A DNA stretch of 64,000 nucleotides from JBBSDP01 sp963754335 (GTDB lineage Bacteria; Planctomycetota; Phycisphaerae; Tepidisphaerales; Tepidisphaeraceae): the NCBI GenBank assembly GCA_963754335.1, contig CAVWFQ010000007.1, positions 143,246 through 207,245 on the forward strand. Reading direction: 5' to 3'. Each line of letters opens with the position of its first letter. The stretch's first letter is position 1. Of this stretch, positions 9,647 through 19,195 are shown in pieces. The position numbers were made by a program, and so were the translations under genes. The notes beneath the pieces were generated by a model. It was not told the DNA's origin. It made no database searches and was given only the letters and a program-made list of their open reading frames with translations.

Positions 9647-11074
9647 ATGAATCAAATCACCCGGCGGCATTTCTTCAATCAATGCGGCGTCGGCGTTGGG
9701 AAGATCGCGCTGGCTTCGCTGCTGGCGGGGGAGATGGGGCGTTCTGCGCGCGGCGCGGCGGCTGGAGCTGTTCCTAATCCGATGGCGATTAAGCCGTCGC
9801 TTTATGCGCCCAGGGCCAAGGGGGTCATTCACCTGTTCATGGCGGGGGCGCCGAGCCAGCTTGATCTGTTTGATTACAAGCCGGAGCTGGTGGCTTACGA
9901 GGGCAAGTCGATCCCGCCATCCATCATCAACGGCCAGCGCTATGCCTTCATCCGCTCGGATGCGGCGGTGCTCGGGCCACGATTCAAATTCGTCAAACAG
10001 GGCCAGTGCGGCGCGCAGATCGCCGATATCCTCCCGCACCTGGGAAAAATCGTCGACGAGATCTGCATGATTAAATCGGTCAAGACCGATCAGTTCAACC
10101 ACGCCCCGGCTCAGATTTTCTTTAATACCGGTTTCTCCCAGCCGGGCCGGCCGAGCATCGGATCGTGGGTCACTTATGGCCTGGGCGCCGAGGCGAGCAA
10201 TCTTCCCGCCTTTGTCGTCATGTCCACCGGCGCGGGAATCAGCGGCGGATCGGCCAACTGGTCGAGCGGATTTCTTCCGACGGTCTATTCCGGCGTGCGA
10301 TTCCGCAACCAGGGAGATCCGATCCTCGACGTCTCCAGCCCCGCTGGCGTGGACGCCCGCCTTCAGCGCGATTCGCTCGATTTGATCGGCTCCCTGGATC
10401 GCAAGCGTCTTGCCGTCGAAGAGGACCCCGAAATCGCCACGCGGATTTCGCAATACGAGATGGCGTTTCAGCTTCAAAGCTCAGCGCCGGAATTGATGGA
10501 CCTGCGCAGCGAGAGCAAAGAAACGCTCGCAATGTACGGTTGCGATCCGAATGTGCCCTCTTTCGCCCGCGCCTGCCTCCTCGCGCGGCGGATGATTGAG
10601 CGCGGCGTGCGTTTCGTGAACATCTATCACGAAGGATGGGACGCCCATTCCGACCTGAACGGCAACCACCGCGCAAAGTGCGGCGAAACCGATCAGGGTT
10701 CCGCCGCCCTGGTGATGGACCTCAAGCAGCGCGGCTTGCTCGACGAAACACTGGTGATCTGGGGCGGCGAATTCGGTCGCACGCCAATGGTCGAAAACAA
10801 TCCCGCCCTGGGCCGAAGCCTCGGTCGCGATCATCATCCTTCGGCCTATACCGTCTGGCTGGCCGGTGGCGGCATCAAGCGCGGCCTGACTTATGGCGTG
10901 ACCGATGAGCTTGGATTCAACGTCGTCGAGAACCCCGTCCACGTTCACGATCTTCAGGCGACGATCCTTGCCACACTTGGCCTGGATCACGAACGGCTGA
11001 CGTTTCACTACGCCGGGCGGGATTTCCGGCTGACTGACGTGTACGGAAACGTCGTGCACAATATTCTCGCATGA
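9647..11074 (+). CDS. DUF1501 sulfatase-like protein, Tat-exported
   Basis: An intact 475-residue protein. The N-terminus has a twin-arginine motif (TRRHFFNQ) followed by a hydrophobic stretch, so Tat export is likely. The body shows the DUF1501 landmarks HLFMAGAPSQLDLFDYKP, FNTGFSQPGRPSIGSWVTYGL in two parts, GGEFGRTP and the GRDHHPSAYTVWLAGGG motif. DUF1501 proteins have an alkaline-phosphatase/sulfatase-like fold; the catalytic activity is not established. It normally forms an operon with a DUF1549/DUF1553 protein, here 5487-9063. No frame defects. Confidence 0.93.
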   Translation: MNQITRRHFFNQCGVGVGKIALASLLAGEMGRSARGAAAGAVPNPMAIKPSLYAPRAKGVIHLFMAGAPSQLDLFDYKPELVAYEGKSIPPSIINGQRYAFIRSDAAVLGPRFKFVKQGQCGAQIADILPHLGKIVDEICMIKSVKTDQFNHAPAQIFFNTGFSQPGRPSIGSWVTYGLGAEASNLPAFVVMSTGAGISGGSANWSSGFLPTVYSGVRFRNQGDPILDVSSPAGVDARLQRDSLDLIGSLDRKRLAVEEDPEIATRISQYEMAFQLQSSAPELMDLRSESKETLAMYGCDPNVPSFARACLLARRMIERGVRFVNIYHEGWDAHSDLNGNHRAKCGETDQGSAALVMDLKQRGLLDETLVIWGGEFGRTPMVENNPALGRSLGRDHHPSAYTVWLAGGGIKRGLTYGVTDELGFNVVENPVHVHDLQATILATLGLDHERLTFHYAGRDFRLTDVYGNVVHNILA

Positions 11075-11161
11075 GGTGTGAGGCATGCGGGGCGTGGGCG
11101 GGCGAACATCGCTCCCTAACGGCTCAGATTTTTGCACAACTTTCGCTCGGAGATTGTGTGC

Positions 11162-11253
11162 AGCGAGCCGCGACCGTCAGGGAGCGACGAATTGGCGAAA
11201 CTTCGGCTTTCCCGGTACACGACTCCTTCGCTCCCTCACGGTCGCGGCTCGCT
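11162..11253. repeat. Inverted repeat AGCGAGCCGCGACCGT family, within a 317-bp gene-free spacer
   Basis: Arms 11162-11187 and 11228-11253 match in all but one or two of 26 positions, with a 40-bp loop. The spacer 11075-11391 between convergent genes contains no gene, so the element could also act as a two-way terminator, although no T-run follows it. Confidence 0.7.
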
Positions 11254-11391
11254 AAGGTCTCATCGCATCGACGGTTCTTGGTGTGCCGAGATGTGCAAGA
11301 GCCTAAGCGCTAACGGCCACGGCTCTGAATTACAATTGCGATCAAAGATTCCCTGAAAATCTCTGCGGCCACCGACATAGCCGTCCAGACG

Positions 11392-13529
11392 CTATTGCCT
11401 GATCACGTCGAAATCGAGGTTGGCCGATTGCCACTCGATGTCTCCTGAGTTGCCTTCTGCAAACCCGCGCGATCCGCCGTGGATGGCGTCACGCACCAGT
11501 TCAAAGAGCGGATCGGTTGTGCCGCGTATCCCCCGGCTCGCATCGCGAAGGCCCGCATCGGGAGGCACGGCCAATGAGGCCAACGGCTCGCGGTGGTCGC
11601 TGGCAATGATTTTGATGTGAGTCATCTCCGCCGACCCTTTTGGAGTTCCGGGAGTAACGGTCGCCTTGAGCACTCCCTTGTCAACGTCTACCGAGACCCC
11701 GGGTTGGATCAGTCCATCTCCGTCCTGCGCTCGACTCGGATAGAGGATCTTGAGGTCTCCATTTCGGGTCAGTCCGATCACGGTAAAGTACAACGGTATT
11801 CGCGACGTATTGTGGAGTGTTACGTAGAACCTGGCGTGTTCGGCAATGTGCTTGAGCCCGTCGGGGGGGTTGGCCTGATCGACGTTCGCCGCGGAATCGG
11901 ATTGTACGGCGGCCGAAAAGAGCGCCTCGCCGCCGTCCCGGCGGAGGCTCATCAGCCGTTGGACTCCCGCTTCATATAGAAGATTCTGCGAAAATCGATC
12001 CGCGTCCTGCGGGCCTGTGTAACCGATCTTTCGCAAGGGTGCGGGATCCGGCTCCGAAGGCCGCGTGGCCGGCAGCGCGGTGGGGGAATAGAAGCCGATG
12101 GTCTGGTTTGCCGGAAAATAGTGGATCATCAAAGTAGGAGCCAATGTCTGGGTCGCCAATTGTATCTGCCTGTACTTTGCCAGCTCCTGCAACTGATCCT
12201 TGACCTCAGCCGGTATCTGTCCGTCAATCCCCACAATCACGTGGGTCATTCTTGGGCGGTCGTATTTCGCGACCGTGGTCGCATCCACCGACTTGGGATT
12301 GTCAACCAGAACCGTGCAATTCATCGCCTGCACATCCAGCACCGACCCGGTGGCAACGGGATTCTGATTCTGCTGGAGATCGTCCAGGTTTCGGTAGAAC
12401 GTGAATGCCGTTTCCTTATCGATGCCGCCGAGATTACCGAGGTCGAGAACAACTGTATTCTGATTCGGATCCGTGGAGAGCACGTGGGCTTCGGGTGAAG
12501 GAAGGCCTTTTCCCAGAAACAGTTCGTCGGCCTTCCCGGGCGCTCCATGGAATTCCGGATTCTGGTCTTCGAAATCGGCCGCAAACCTGGCGGTGATCTG
12601 CGCGGCCATGTCCCGGTAGGTGGTGTTGCCGTGATTGGTTTCCAGCACGCTGAGTATCACGTGCGTGAGCCGGCCTTCGCGGTGGTCGCCACAGGTGAGG
12701 TCATAGGCTCTTTCCCCGTCGGAACAGGCGGAGAAAAACACGAAGCCGGGCAGCGGCTTGGATCGGTCGTCCGAGGCATCCTGGCCGGAAGGAAGATCAG
12801 CGCCGTACTCCGGAAAAAGATTTTCCTGGGGTCCATCCTTCGATCCGTCGATCGGGATGGTGTGCGCGCCTGGGCGAGAGACTGGTCGATGCCGCGATAA
12901 TTGCTCCCCGAATGACATGAGTCCGAAACGATCAGGACCGAAGCGCCCAGCCGAGCCAACTGTTGGTGAATCTCGAGCAGCTCGAAGCCGCGAATGACTT
13001 GATCGCATTCCATTGTGCTGTCGTCGCAGAGCCAGGCATCGTCATCCGGATCGGAACCCGTCTCCGATTTGAGCCGCTTCACCCGCACGCCGTGCCCGGA
13101 GTAAGTGATCACGACATGAATGGGTTGACGATCCGCCAGGGGCAATGCATCGAGCTTTGTCCTCGCCTCGGTGACTCGTCGCACCAGTTCCCGCAGCGCA
13201 TTTCCGATTCCCTTCCGGGTTGCCGCCTGTTCCGTCAACAGCACCGATTGCGTGACGTGGAAGCGGCTTCGAAAGAAATTCTCCATTGCCGTTGCATCGT
13301 GAACACACGAATGGAGACGGGATCTTTCATCCAGTTGCGGGTACCCATCGATCCCGATAAACAATCCGAACGCGAACGGATGCGCAGCGTCACTGGAAAA
13401 CGATACGTCCCTGGCAAAGGAGGCGGCGGTTGACAATGCGATGCCCAGGGCGATCAGCGTGAAGAAGGCCGCCCGGCTGCGCAAAACGCGTCGATGATCA
13501 CTGAGTTTCGCGATAGACATGACGCTCAC
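11392..13529 (-). CDS. Secreted caspase-family (peptidase C14) protein, one frameshift
   Basis: A signal peptide of about 39 residues (RSRAAFFTLIALGIALSTA region) precedes a caspase-like domain: FGLFIGIDGYPQL, the catalytic His in ITYSGHG (about H146) and the catalytic Cys in IVSDSCHSG (about C205). A frame break near 12870 (one base lost after IDQSLAQA) separates this from the remaining 470 residues, which include FVFFSACSDGERAYD (caspase C-terminal strand) and a long beta-rich tail ending LFELVRDAIHGGSRG. Reconstructed length is about 712 residues. Such proteins cleave after basic or acidic residues in regulated proteolysis; substrate unknown. It shares a cluster with a kinase, a protease and a second caspase. 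Confidence 0.85.
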
Positions 13530-13600
13530 TCCGCTCGGTTTTTTTGTCTTCGGTACGGTGACCGGCAGGGGCCGTTCAAGGCAGCGCCTTGAATGTGAAA

Positions 13601-13627
13601 AGCCGGAGGCAACTGCTGCATCCGGCT
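13601..13627 (-). terminator. Rho-independent terminator after the alanine-rich secreted protein gene
   Basis: A 7-bp perfect stem (AGCCGGA with TCCGGCT) lies 31 bp downstream of the stop at 13658 and is followed on the minus strand by TTTTC. Confidence 0.55.
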
Positions 13628-13657
13628 CAAAAGCATCAACTGAATCTCCGCATTACT

Positions 13658-14326
13658 TTAGTCGTGTAAGGTCCAGGTGAAATTGCCGACGACTTCGGTG
13701 ATTTCTTCGGCGCAGGTACCTCCGGAGAAAACTCCGCGGGCGAACAGAATGGTGTTTCCGGGGCCACCCACGCTGACGTAGAGATCACCACCCGGCCCGA
13801 CACGACCGACATAAGTGCCGTTGACGTAGGCATCCAGCGGCTCGATCGCATGACTGTCAATGTGAAGTATGCCGTTCACACCCTTGGAGTCCGAGCCTTT
13901 GTTCTTCTTGGCGATGGCCTCGGCTTTTGCGGCCGCCTCGGCCGCCTTATCCAGCTCGGCAGCCTGGTCCGGCAGGAGCACGGCCACGGCCTTCAATTCA
14001 GTCGCGTGTCCGCGCTGCCTGGCGAGCTTCGCCGCTTCGGTTGCCAGATCCGCGGCCTTGATGTCGGCCATCTTTCCCGTGGCTTTCTCAACTGCTGCCA
14101 GTTCATTGGACAAGACGGCCAGGCCGATCGGATCGGCCTCCGTGCGAGCCGTCTCGATCAGATACCCAAGCGAACGAACCGAGGGGCTGTCGCTTCCCAA
14201 CTCCTTTGCAAAATCGACCCCTGAAGCCTTCACTCCCGGCTCGACCTTGCTTTCGAACTTTTGTGCCGCCGAGGCAGTTGAAACCGCGAACAAGGCCGAA
14301 AGACCGACAATAATCACGCGCTTCAT
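13658..14326 (-). CDS. Secreted alanine/lysine-rich protein with C-terminal beta domain
   Basis: ATG 14326 follows an AGGAGC ribosome site at good spacing and begins a clear signal peptide (MKRVIIVGLSALFAVSTASA). Residues 25-130 are helical, rich in Ala and Lys (AAKAEAIAKKNKG), and the C-terminal 90 residues are glycine-rich and beta-like (LDAYVNGTYVGRVGPGGD). Two Cys are not obvious apart from GGTCAEE. I do not recognise a family. It lies between the caspase and kinase genes on the same strand, 204 bp before the caspase start region, and has its own terminator, so it is probably an envelope accessory of this cluster. Confidence 0.75.
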   Translation of the reverse strand: MKRVIIVGLSALFAVSTASAAQKFESKVEPGVKASGVDFAKELGSDSPSVRSLGYLIETARTEADPIGLAVLSNELAAVEKATGKMADIKAADLATEAAKLARQRGHATELKAVAVLLPDQAAELDKAAEAAAKAEAIAKKNKGSDSKGVNGILHIDSHAIEPLDAYVNGTYVGRVGPGGDLYVSVGGPGNTILFARGVFSGGTCAEEITEVVGNFTWTLHD

Positions 14327-14493
14327 ACAATTGCTCCTGCCGGTCTGTGACCGGCGTTTCTGGGTTGACAAACTGAACGATTGCTTGCTTTGAGAATCGA
14401 AAATCCAAATCCCGCTGACGTCAAACATAACTCTCTCAACCTCCTTATCCAACAAACCTCGATTAGACCGACAACCGAATTTTTCTTTGCCCC

Positions 14494-16311
14494 TTATTCC
14501 GGATGTTTCGTACCGCAGATGAACGCGACGGCCTCGATCCCGTCGATTCGGCCGGAAAGGTTTTGACGAATTCTTTTCATCTGGTCCTCGATCACTTCCG
14601 AGTCGGTTTCAAGGTCCCTGCTCTGTTTCAGGTATTTAACGGGACCGAGCGAATCGAGTTGCAGCAGCGTCCCCGGAAGCAGCGGCCAATTCTGGGGCCG
14701 GGATATTGGGTTCACGTCAATGCTGCGCCGGCTTGTGATGATCCCGATCAGTACCGTTTGACTTGAAGCAACCTCTGGAACGGAATATTTAAAGTCCAGT
14801 TCGCGTGGCTCGCTCGGCGGGATCTCACGCAAAACGGTTGCTCCCGACGCATCATATCTAAAAACAATTGCATATTTTCCCTGCGGCAACGTGGCCCGCA
14901 CTCGAAATTCATCTCCCTGACGAAGCGACGGAAGAACGTCCTGGACTGCTTTCCAATCCTGCGGCTGGCGTCTGCCCTGAAAATCGACCGGGAAATCGAT
15001 CATCGGGTCGCTGGCAAGAAGCGAATTCAACGTCAGGCCAATTGCCGCCAACACGATTGCGCTGCACGTAACGACCTTCAGCCATTTCCCGATCGCGCGG
15101 TGACGTTGAAATTTTTCTACCGCGGCGGCAAAGGCGTTTCCGTCGGGGAATCGATCTTCCGGCCTTGGTGAAAGCGCTTTTTCACAGATGGCCTTTAACC
15201 GTCGCGGAGCCGCGGCCGAATTCAGCGCCTGTCGATTCCATTCGCACGCCGTCGCTTTTTCAAGGCGGATTCGCCAGTCATTCACGTCGTATAGGGGCTT
15301 GCCCGTCAGTAGAAAATAGAGCACTCCGCCAAGTGAAAATACATCGCTGGCCGGACCGACCAGTTGAGTTTGACCGGAGGCCTGTTCCGGCGGCATGTAG
15401 GCGGGGGTGCCGCTCACCAATCCCTGTGGATCGCACTCATTTTGCCAGACGTCGCGGGCTCGCGCGACGCCGAAGTCAATCAGCTTCGGTCGCCCGGCCG
15501 AGTCGATCACGATGTTCGCCGGCTTCACGTCCAGGTGCGAGATTCCCAGGCGATGCGCGGTGCCAAGCCCGTGAGCGAGTTCGAGAATGATTTCGATCGC
15601 GCGGTCGGAATCGATCTTGTTCGCGCGGGCGTACTGTTCCAGATTCCGCCCCTGAACATATTCCACGACGATATAGGGTTGGCCTTCATTTATGCCCGCG
15701 CCGTAAATTCTGGCAATTCCGGGGCATTGACGCAGCTTCTCGAGCGTCAGCGCTTCTGACCGGAAAGCTTTTTCATTGATGTCCCTGGCTGGCAGGAACT
15801 TCTTGAGGATCAATTCGCCGGCCAAGTCAGGGTCAACGACCCGAAACACCTTTGACTGACCTCCGCCGGGCAGTTCCTGCACAACGATGTAGCGGTCGAT
15901 GCGCGTTGGCGCCTTTGCATCATTCTGTGGAGTCTGCCGCGGCAGGGACGGCTGCGGACGGCCCGAGCCCAACTCGATTGTTCTTGTCGCGGCGGTATCC
16001 TGCGGTTTGCTTCCTTGCTCTTCGACCCGATCGATAGCCGCTTGAAGCAGCTTTACCCATTCTTCATCACTGGCCAATTCCGGGAAGCGCGAGCGGTATT
16101 CGTCGAAGTGAACAACGTGGCCCGACCTGCGCCGATACTCGCTGTCGATGTAGATCAGCTCTTCCAGCAGGATCTGCCGTAAAGGCGGGGCGACGCCCAC
16201 CAGATGATCCTTGATCTCGGGTGAGCCCTGGAGTTTCCAATCCCGCTCAAACAGATCGGCAGCGGCATCGACCTCCATTTGCATTGCGACTAGACCGGAT
16301 TTTGGAGACAT
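14494..16311 (-). CDS. Membrane-bound Ser/Thr protein kinase with extracytoplasmic domain
   Basis: From ATG 16311 the product is about 605 residues. Residues 1-135 form a helical N-terminal region like the one preceding planctomycete kinases. The kinase domain spans about 138-420: glycine loop LPGGGQSKVF, ATP-binding Lys in ELILKKF, catalytic loop HLDVKPANIVI, LIDFGVAR (DFG at about 279-281) and GTPAYMPPEQ. The HRD arginine is replaced by Leu, so it is a non-RD kinase. One membrane helix (VTCSAIVLAAIGLTLNSLLA) follows at about 435-455, then an outer domain. The kinase could sense envelope signals and phosphorylate cytoplasmic partners such as the neighbouring sigma factor; this is inference from context. 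Confidence 0.9.
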   Translation of the reverse strand: MSPKSGLVAMQMEVDAAADLFERDWKLQGSPEIKDHLVGVAPPLRQILLEELIYIDSEYRRRSGHVVHFDEYRSRFPELASDEEWVKLLQAAIDRVEEQGSKPQDTAATRTIELGSGRPQPSLPRQTPQNDAKAPTRIDRYIVVQELPGGGQSKVFRVVDPDLAGELILKKFLPARDINEKAFRSEALTLEKLRQCPGIARIYGAGINEGQPYIVVEYVQGRNLEQYARANKIDSDRAIEIILELAHGLGTAHRLGISHLDVKPANIVIDSAGRPKLIDFGVARARDVWQNECDPQGLVSGTPAYMPPEQASGQTQLVGPASDVFSLGGVLYFLLTGKPLYDVNDWRIRLEKATACEWNRQALNSAAAPRRLKAICEKALSPRPEDRFPDGNAFAAAVEKFQRHRAIGKWLKVVTCSAIVLAAIGLTLNSLLASDPMIDFPVDFQGRRQPQDWKAVQDVLPSLRQGDEFRVRATLPQGKYAIVFRYDASGATVLREIPPSEPRELDFKYSVPEVASSQTVLIGIITSRRSIDVNPISRPQNWPLLPGTLLQLDSLGPVKYLKQSRDLETDSEVIEDQMKRIRQNLSGRIDGIEAVAFICGTKHPE

Positions 16312-16716
16312 AAAAGACCGTAAGAAATAAAGCTGCTCGCGACCCACTCTCCTGGTCAGGACAACGTCGAACGGCCTCCGGTCGCGAACACCAATGCGCA
16401 GCAAAACACCCCGGTCCACCCTATGACGCCCGTTGTTACCCGCCTGCGCGGACGATTGGACGACACTTTTATCCATCGTCCCAAAACGGTGCAAGTCAAT
16501 TTGCTGTCGATCGATGCCCACAGGCGCCGATCACGCTCGCTCCGATTGCCCCGCCGACAACGTGAATATCCCAATCCAGGTGGCGCAACCCGACACAGAA
16601 AAATTGGAGTCGGCGACCTGTTATAAAGGATCGCGAAGCTTGACAAACTCGAGAAGGGCTCAGTAAATGCTCCAAACGGGCGATAAGTCTCGGTTTCATC
16701 TCACATTGGGTAGAGC
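16312..16716. other. 405-bp divergent intergenic region
   Basis: The spacer separates the divergently transcribed kinase and protease genes. I see no coding frame with family resemblance and no strong repeat. It must hold both promoters; a candidate for the rightward one is listed separately. Confidence 0.6.
16640..16669 (+). promoter_or_regulatory. Candidate sigma-70 promoter of the trypsin-like protease gene
   Basis: A perfect TTGACA at 16640-16645 is followed after 18 bp by TAAATG at 16664-16669, about 48 bp before the GTG start. The -10 box is imperfect, and planctomycete promoter consensus is poorly known. Confidence 0.4.
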
Positions 16717-18123
16717 GTGCCTTTGAACGAATTCAATGTATTTCCTTCTCGAGTCCAGTGCGTCGCACTCTTTGTTGGCGTTTCGATCATGGCAACCTGC
16801 AGCTTGTCGCGGGGTGACACGAACGCACTCACCCAGCAGTTGGGACAGCTCAAACTGACCGAACGCGCTCAACCGATCAACGGCCAAAACGGCGTGCCGC
16901 GCCAGGGCGAATTGTTTGATCCGAATTGGAAGCCGGCCGGCGGCAGGAGCCGCGGCATCGGGGCGGAGAATGTCTATCCGAAGGTCGCTCCTTCTGTGGT
17001 CGTGGTCAAGTTGCCCAACGGCCACGGCACCGGATTTGTGATCGACTCCAGCGGATGGATCATCACTAACAACCACGTTGCTGCTGAAGCGGTTCCCGAT
17101 CCCCAAAGCGGGGCCCAATCCGTAAGTATTTACTTCGGTAAAATGAGCGACGACTGGATGAACGTCGTCGATCAGCCGGTTAAGGCTCTCGTGTTCAAGG
17201 TCAGTCCACAGAAGGACCTTGCCTTACTCAAGCTGGTTGAACCGCCGCCCGCCGGCGTGACCGTTGTTCCGCTCACTCTTGCTGCGCACGACCCCAGGCC
17301 GGGAAGCGAATGTGTTGCCATCGGCCAGCCTGCATCGGCCAGCTTGTGGAGCGTACGCACCGGCCAGATTACCGGCACGGGAATTTTCCCCGATGAATTG
17401 ACCGATGTTGTCATCACGCTGCTTTCCCTGAATGGTGGACAGGCGGATCAGATGCGAAAGCAGCTCAGCGCCGCGCCCAAACGCAGAATCCTCTATTCGA
17501 ACACCGGCATCAACTCCGGAGATTCAGGCGGACCGCTGGTGAACATGGCCGGCGAGGTCATCGGCGTTTCATTCGCCATGCCGTCCTTCAAGGAGGATCA
17601 GCGGCAGGGAACCACGTCGTATCATGTGGCACTCGGTGAGTTGAAGGAATTTCTGAAGGAACGTCCCGCCGAGCCGTTGATTGCGACCGATCCGTGGCCG
17701 GATTCGGCGTTGGCGGAACTGCGGGATTTGACCGGCTCAGGCAGAGCCGATGCGCTCGATTTTGCGCCCGCGGAACATAAGCCCTGGAACGCCATTCTTT
17801 TCGATCTGCTTCACCAGTCCCCGTCCGGCATCACCGTCGATGGACTGGCTGATCCGAGTCAGCGTTCAAATTGGAAATACCAATTCGCGTTGCAACGGGG
17901 CTCGATTTGTCGTGCGTACTATGACACGCGCGGGAGCGGCACGATCGATCTGATCCTGGCCGGCCCGGACTTGTCCGGCGCGGCCGAGGTTGCCCTTCGC
18001 CGGGTCAAGGGAAAATGGTCCATCGAGCCTGCCGCGGGTCGCCCCCTTGTCTCTCCGGATCATTTTGAGGACGCTGCGCTCCAGGAGCAGTTCAACAGGG
18101 TCATACGCCGCATGGGGAAGTAG
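16717..18123 (+). CDS. Secreted trypsin-like serine protease (S1C/HtrA-type domain) with C-terminal extension
   Basis: An intact 468-residue protein from a GTG start. A hydrophobic N-terminal stretch (VQCVALFVGVSIMATCSL) suggests export. The protease domain carries the triad: His120 in WIITNNHVAAE, Asp167 in QKDLALLKL and Ser270 in INSGDSGGPL. No PDZ domain follows. Instead a C-terminal domain of about 140 residues contains ILFDLLHQSPSGITVDGLAD and a repeat of AYYDTRGSGTIDLILAGP, a calcium-binding-like or dockerin-like loop at best. It is 27 bp upstream of an ECF sigma factor on the same strand, likely co-transcribed. A downstream in-frame ATG inside the signal is an alternative start. Confidence 0.88.
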   Translation: MPLNEFNVFPSRVQCVALFVGVSIMATCSLSRGDTNALTQQLGQLKLTERAQPINGQNGVPRQGELFDPNWKPAGGRSRGIGAENVYPKVAPSVVVVKLPNGHGTGFVIDSSGWIITNNHVAAEAVPDPQSGAQSVSIYFGKMSDDWMNVVDQPVKALVFKVSPQKDLALLKLVEPPPAGVTVVPLTLAAHDPRPGSECVAIGQPASASLWSVRTGQITGTGIFPDELTDVVITLLSLNGGQADQMRKQLSAAPKRRILYSNTGINSGDSGGPLVNMAGEVIGVSFAMPSFKEDQRQGTTSYHVALGELKEFLKERPAEPLIATDPWPDSALAELRDLTGSGRADALDFAPAEHKPWNAILFDLLHQSPSGITVDGLADPSQRSNWKYQFALQRGSICRAYYDTRGSGTIDLILAGPDLSGAAEVALRRVKGKWSIEPAAGRPLVSPDHFEDAALQEQFNRVIRRMGK

Positions 18124-18150
18124 CCGGTTCCGAGCGGGTCTGAGGCACGC

Positions 18151-18780
18151 ATGCAATCGCCTGACCGAACGCTTTCGCACTCCGTCACCCTCCTGATCGA
18201 CAAGCTCAAGGCGCCTGACGCCGCGGAATTCCAGGATGCGGCGGGAAAGATCTGGCAGCGATATGCCGTTGAGCTGCTGACCATGGCCCGGCGCCGGCTG
18301 GAGCGCGCCGGGATTCGCCATCGTGAAGACGAAGAAGACGTTCTGCAAAGCGTCTATCGGGTTCTGGCAAGCGGCGATACCCCCGAAAAGTACAAGAACC
18401 TGCGTAACCGGGAGGATCTCTGGAAACTATTGCTCACGATTACCAATCGGCGGATCAGCAACAAGGTGAACCGACACTACTCCGCCGGCCGGAATCCCGC
18501 CGTAGAGGCAAGGTCGAATTCGGACAGTGAGGCTTCTCCGCTGGAAGGGGCGGCGGCTCATTCGCCGACCCCCGAGCAGGATGTGCTCTCGGCAATGGAG
18601 GTCGGACGGCTTCTCGCGATGCTGGATGAAACGTCGCGGCGGGTCGCCATGTGGAAACTCGAAGGCTACACCAACGAAGAAATCGCCGCGAAAGATAAAC
18701 TGGACTGCACCGTGAGGACTGTCGAGCGAAAGCTCCAACTCATTCGCGATATTTGGGCAGAGTCCGACGGGGACGAGTGA
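18151..18780 (+). CDS. ECF-type sigma factor, planctomycete subgroup
   Basis: An intact 209-residue protein. Region 2 is visible as WQRYAVELLTMARRRLERAG, HREDEEDVLQSVYRVL and LWKLLLTITNRRISNKVNRH; region 4 as LDETSRRVAMWKLEGYTNEEIAAKDKLDCTVRTVERKLQLIRDIW in two halves. This matches the short ECF sigma factors associated with Ser/Thr kinases in planctomycetes. It follows the protease gene by 27 bp and precedes a caspase gene, making it the best candidate for the regulator of this cluster. Confidence 0.88.
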   Translation: MQSPDRTLSHSVTLLIDKLKAPDAAEFQDAAGKIWQRYAVELLTMARRRLERAGIRHREDEEDVLQSVYRVLASGDTPEKYKNLRNREDLWKLLLTITNRRISNKVNRHYSAGRNPAVEARSNSDSEASPLEGAAAHSPTPEQDVLSAMEVGRLLAMLDETSRRVAMWKLEGYTNEEIAAKDKLDCTVRTVERKLQLIRDIWAESDGDE

Positions 18781-19195
18781 TTGAAAAGTTCTCTCGTTTA
18801 CGGAGGGCTTTCCCGCTTACTTCGTGCGCGGCTCCTCCGGAATACCGGGGGAAAGCGCCCTGTCCCCGAATCTGCCACGCACCCTGGGCGACGTGCCGCG
18901 GGTTCAGGCCCCTTCATCGTGCGGGTGAATCCGTCGACCATGTCGGGATCTCCCATCGAATGTGGATAGACAAAGCAGGAGCGTCAATCGCTTGGAACTG
19001 GCTGATGGTTCCGGCAGGTCAGGGTTCAGGGCGGGTGGGTATAGGGGTTCAGGGTGACGCTGTTGCTCTGAACCCTGAACCCTGAACCCGAACTTGACTA
19101 AACATGACGCGGACGTCAGCAAAACGTTGCGAAACACGGCTGAAATGAGTACCCTACGCGGTTACCAGATCGAGCCGCATACTTGGGGTAATGCG
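18781..19195. other. 415-bp spacer with GGTTCAGGGT / ACCCTGAACC inverted repeats
   Basis: No gene is seen between the sigma factor and the second caspase. At 19018-19090 words GGTTCAGGG occur three times before a short loop and CCCTGAACC three times after it, so the segment can fold into a hairpin. An intrinsic terminator is possible but there is no T-run. Confidence 0.55.
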
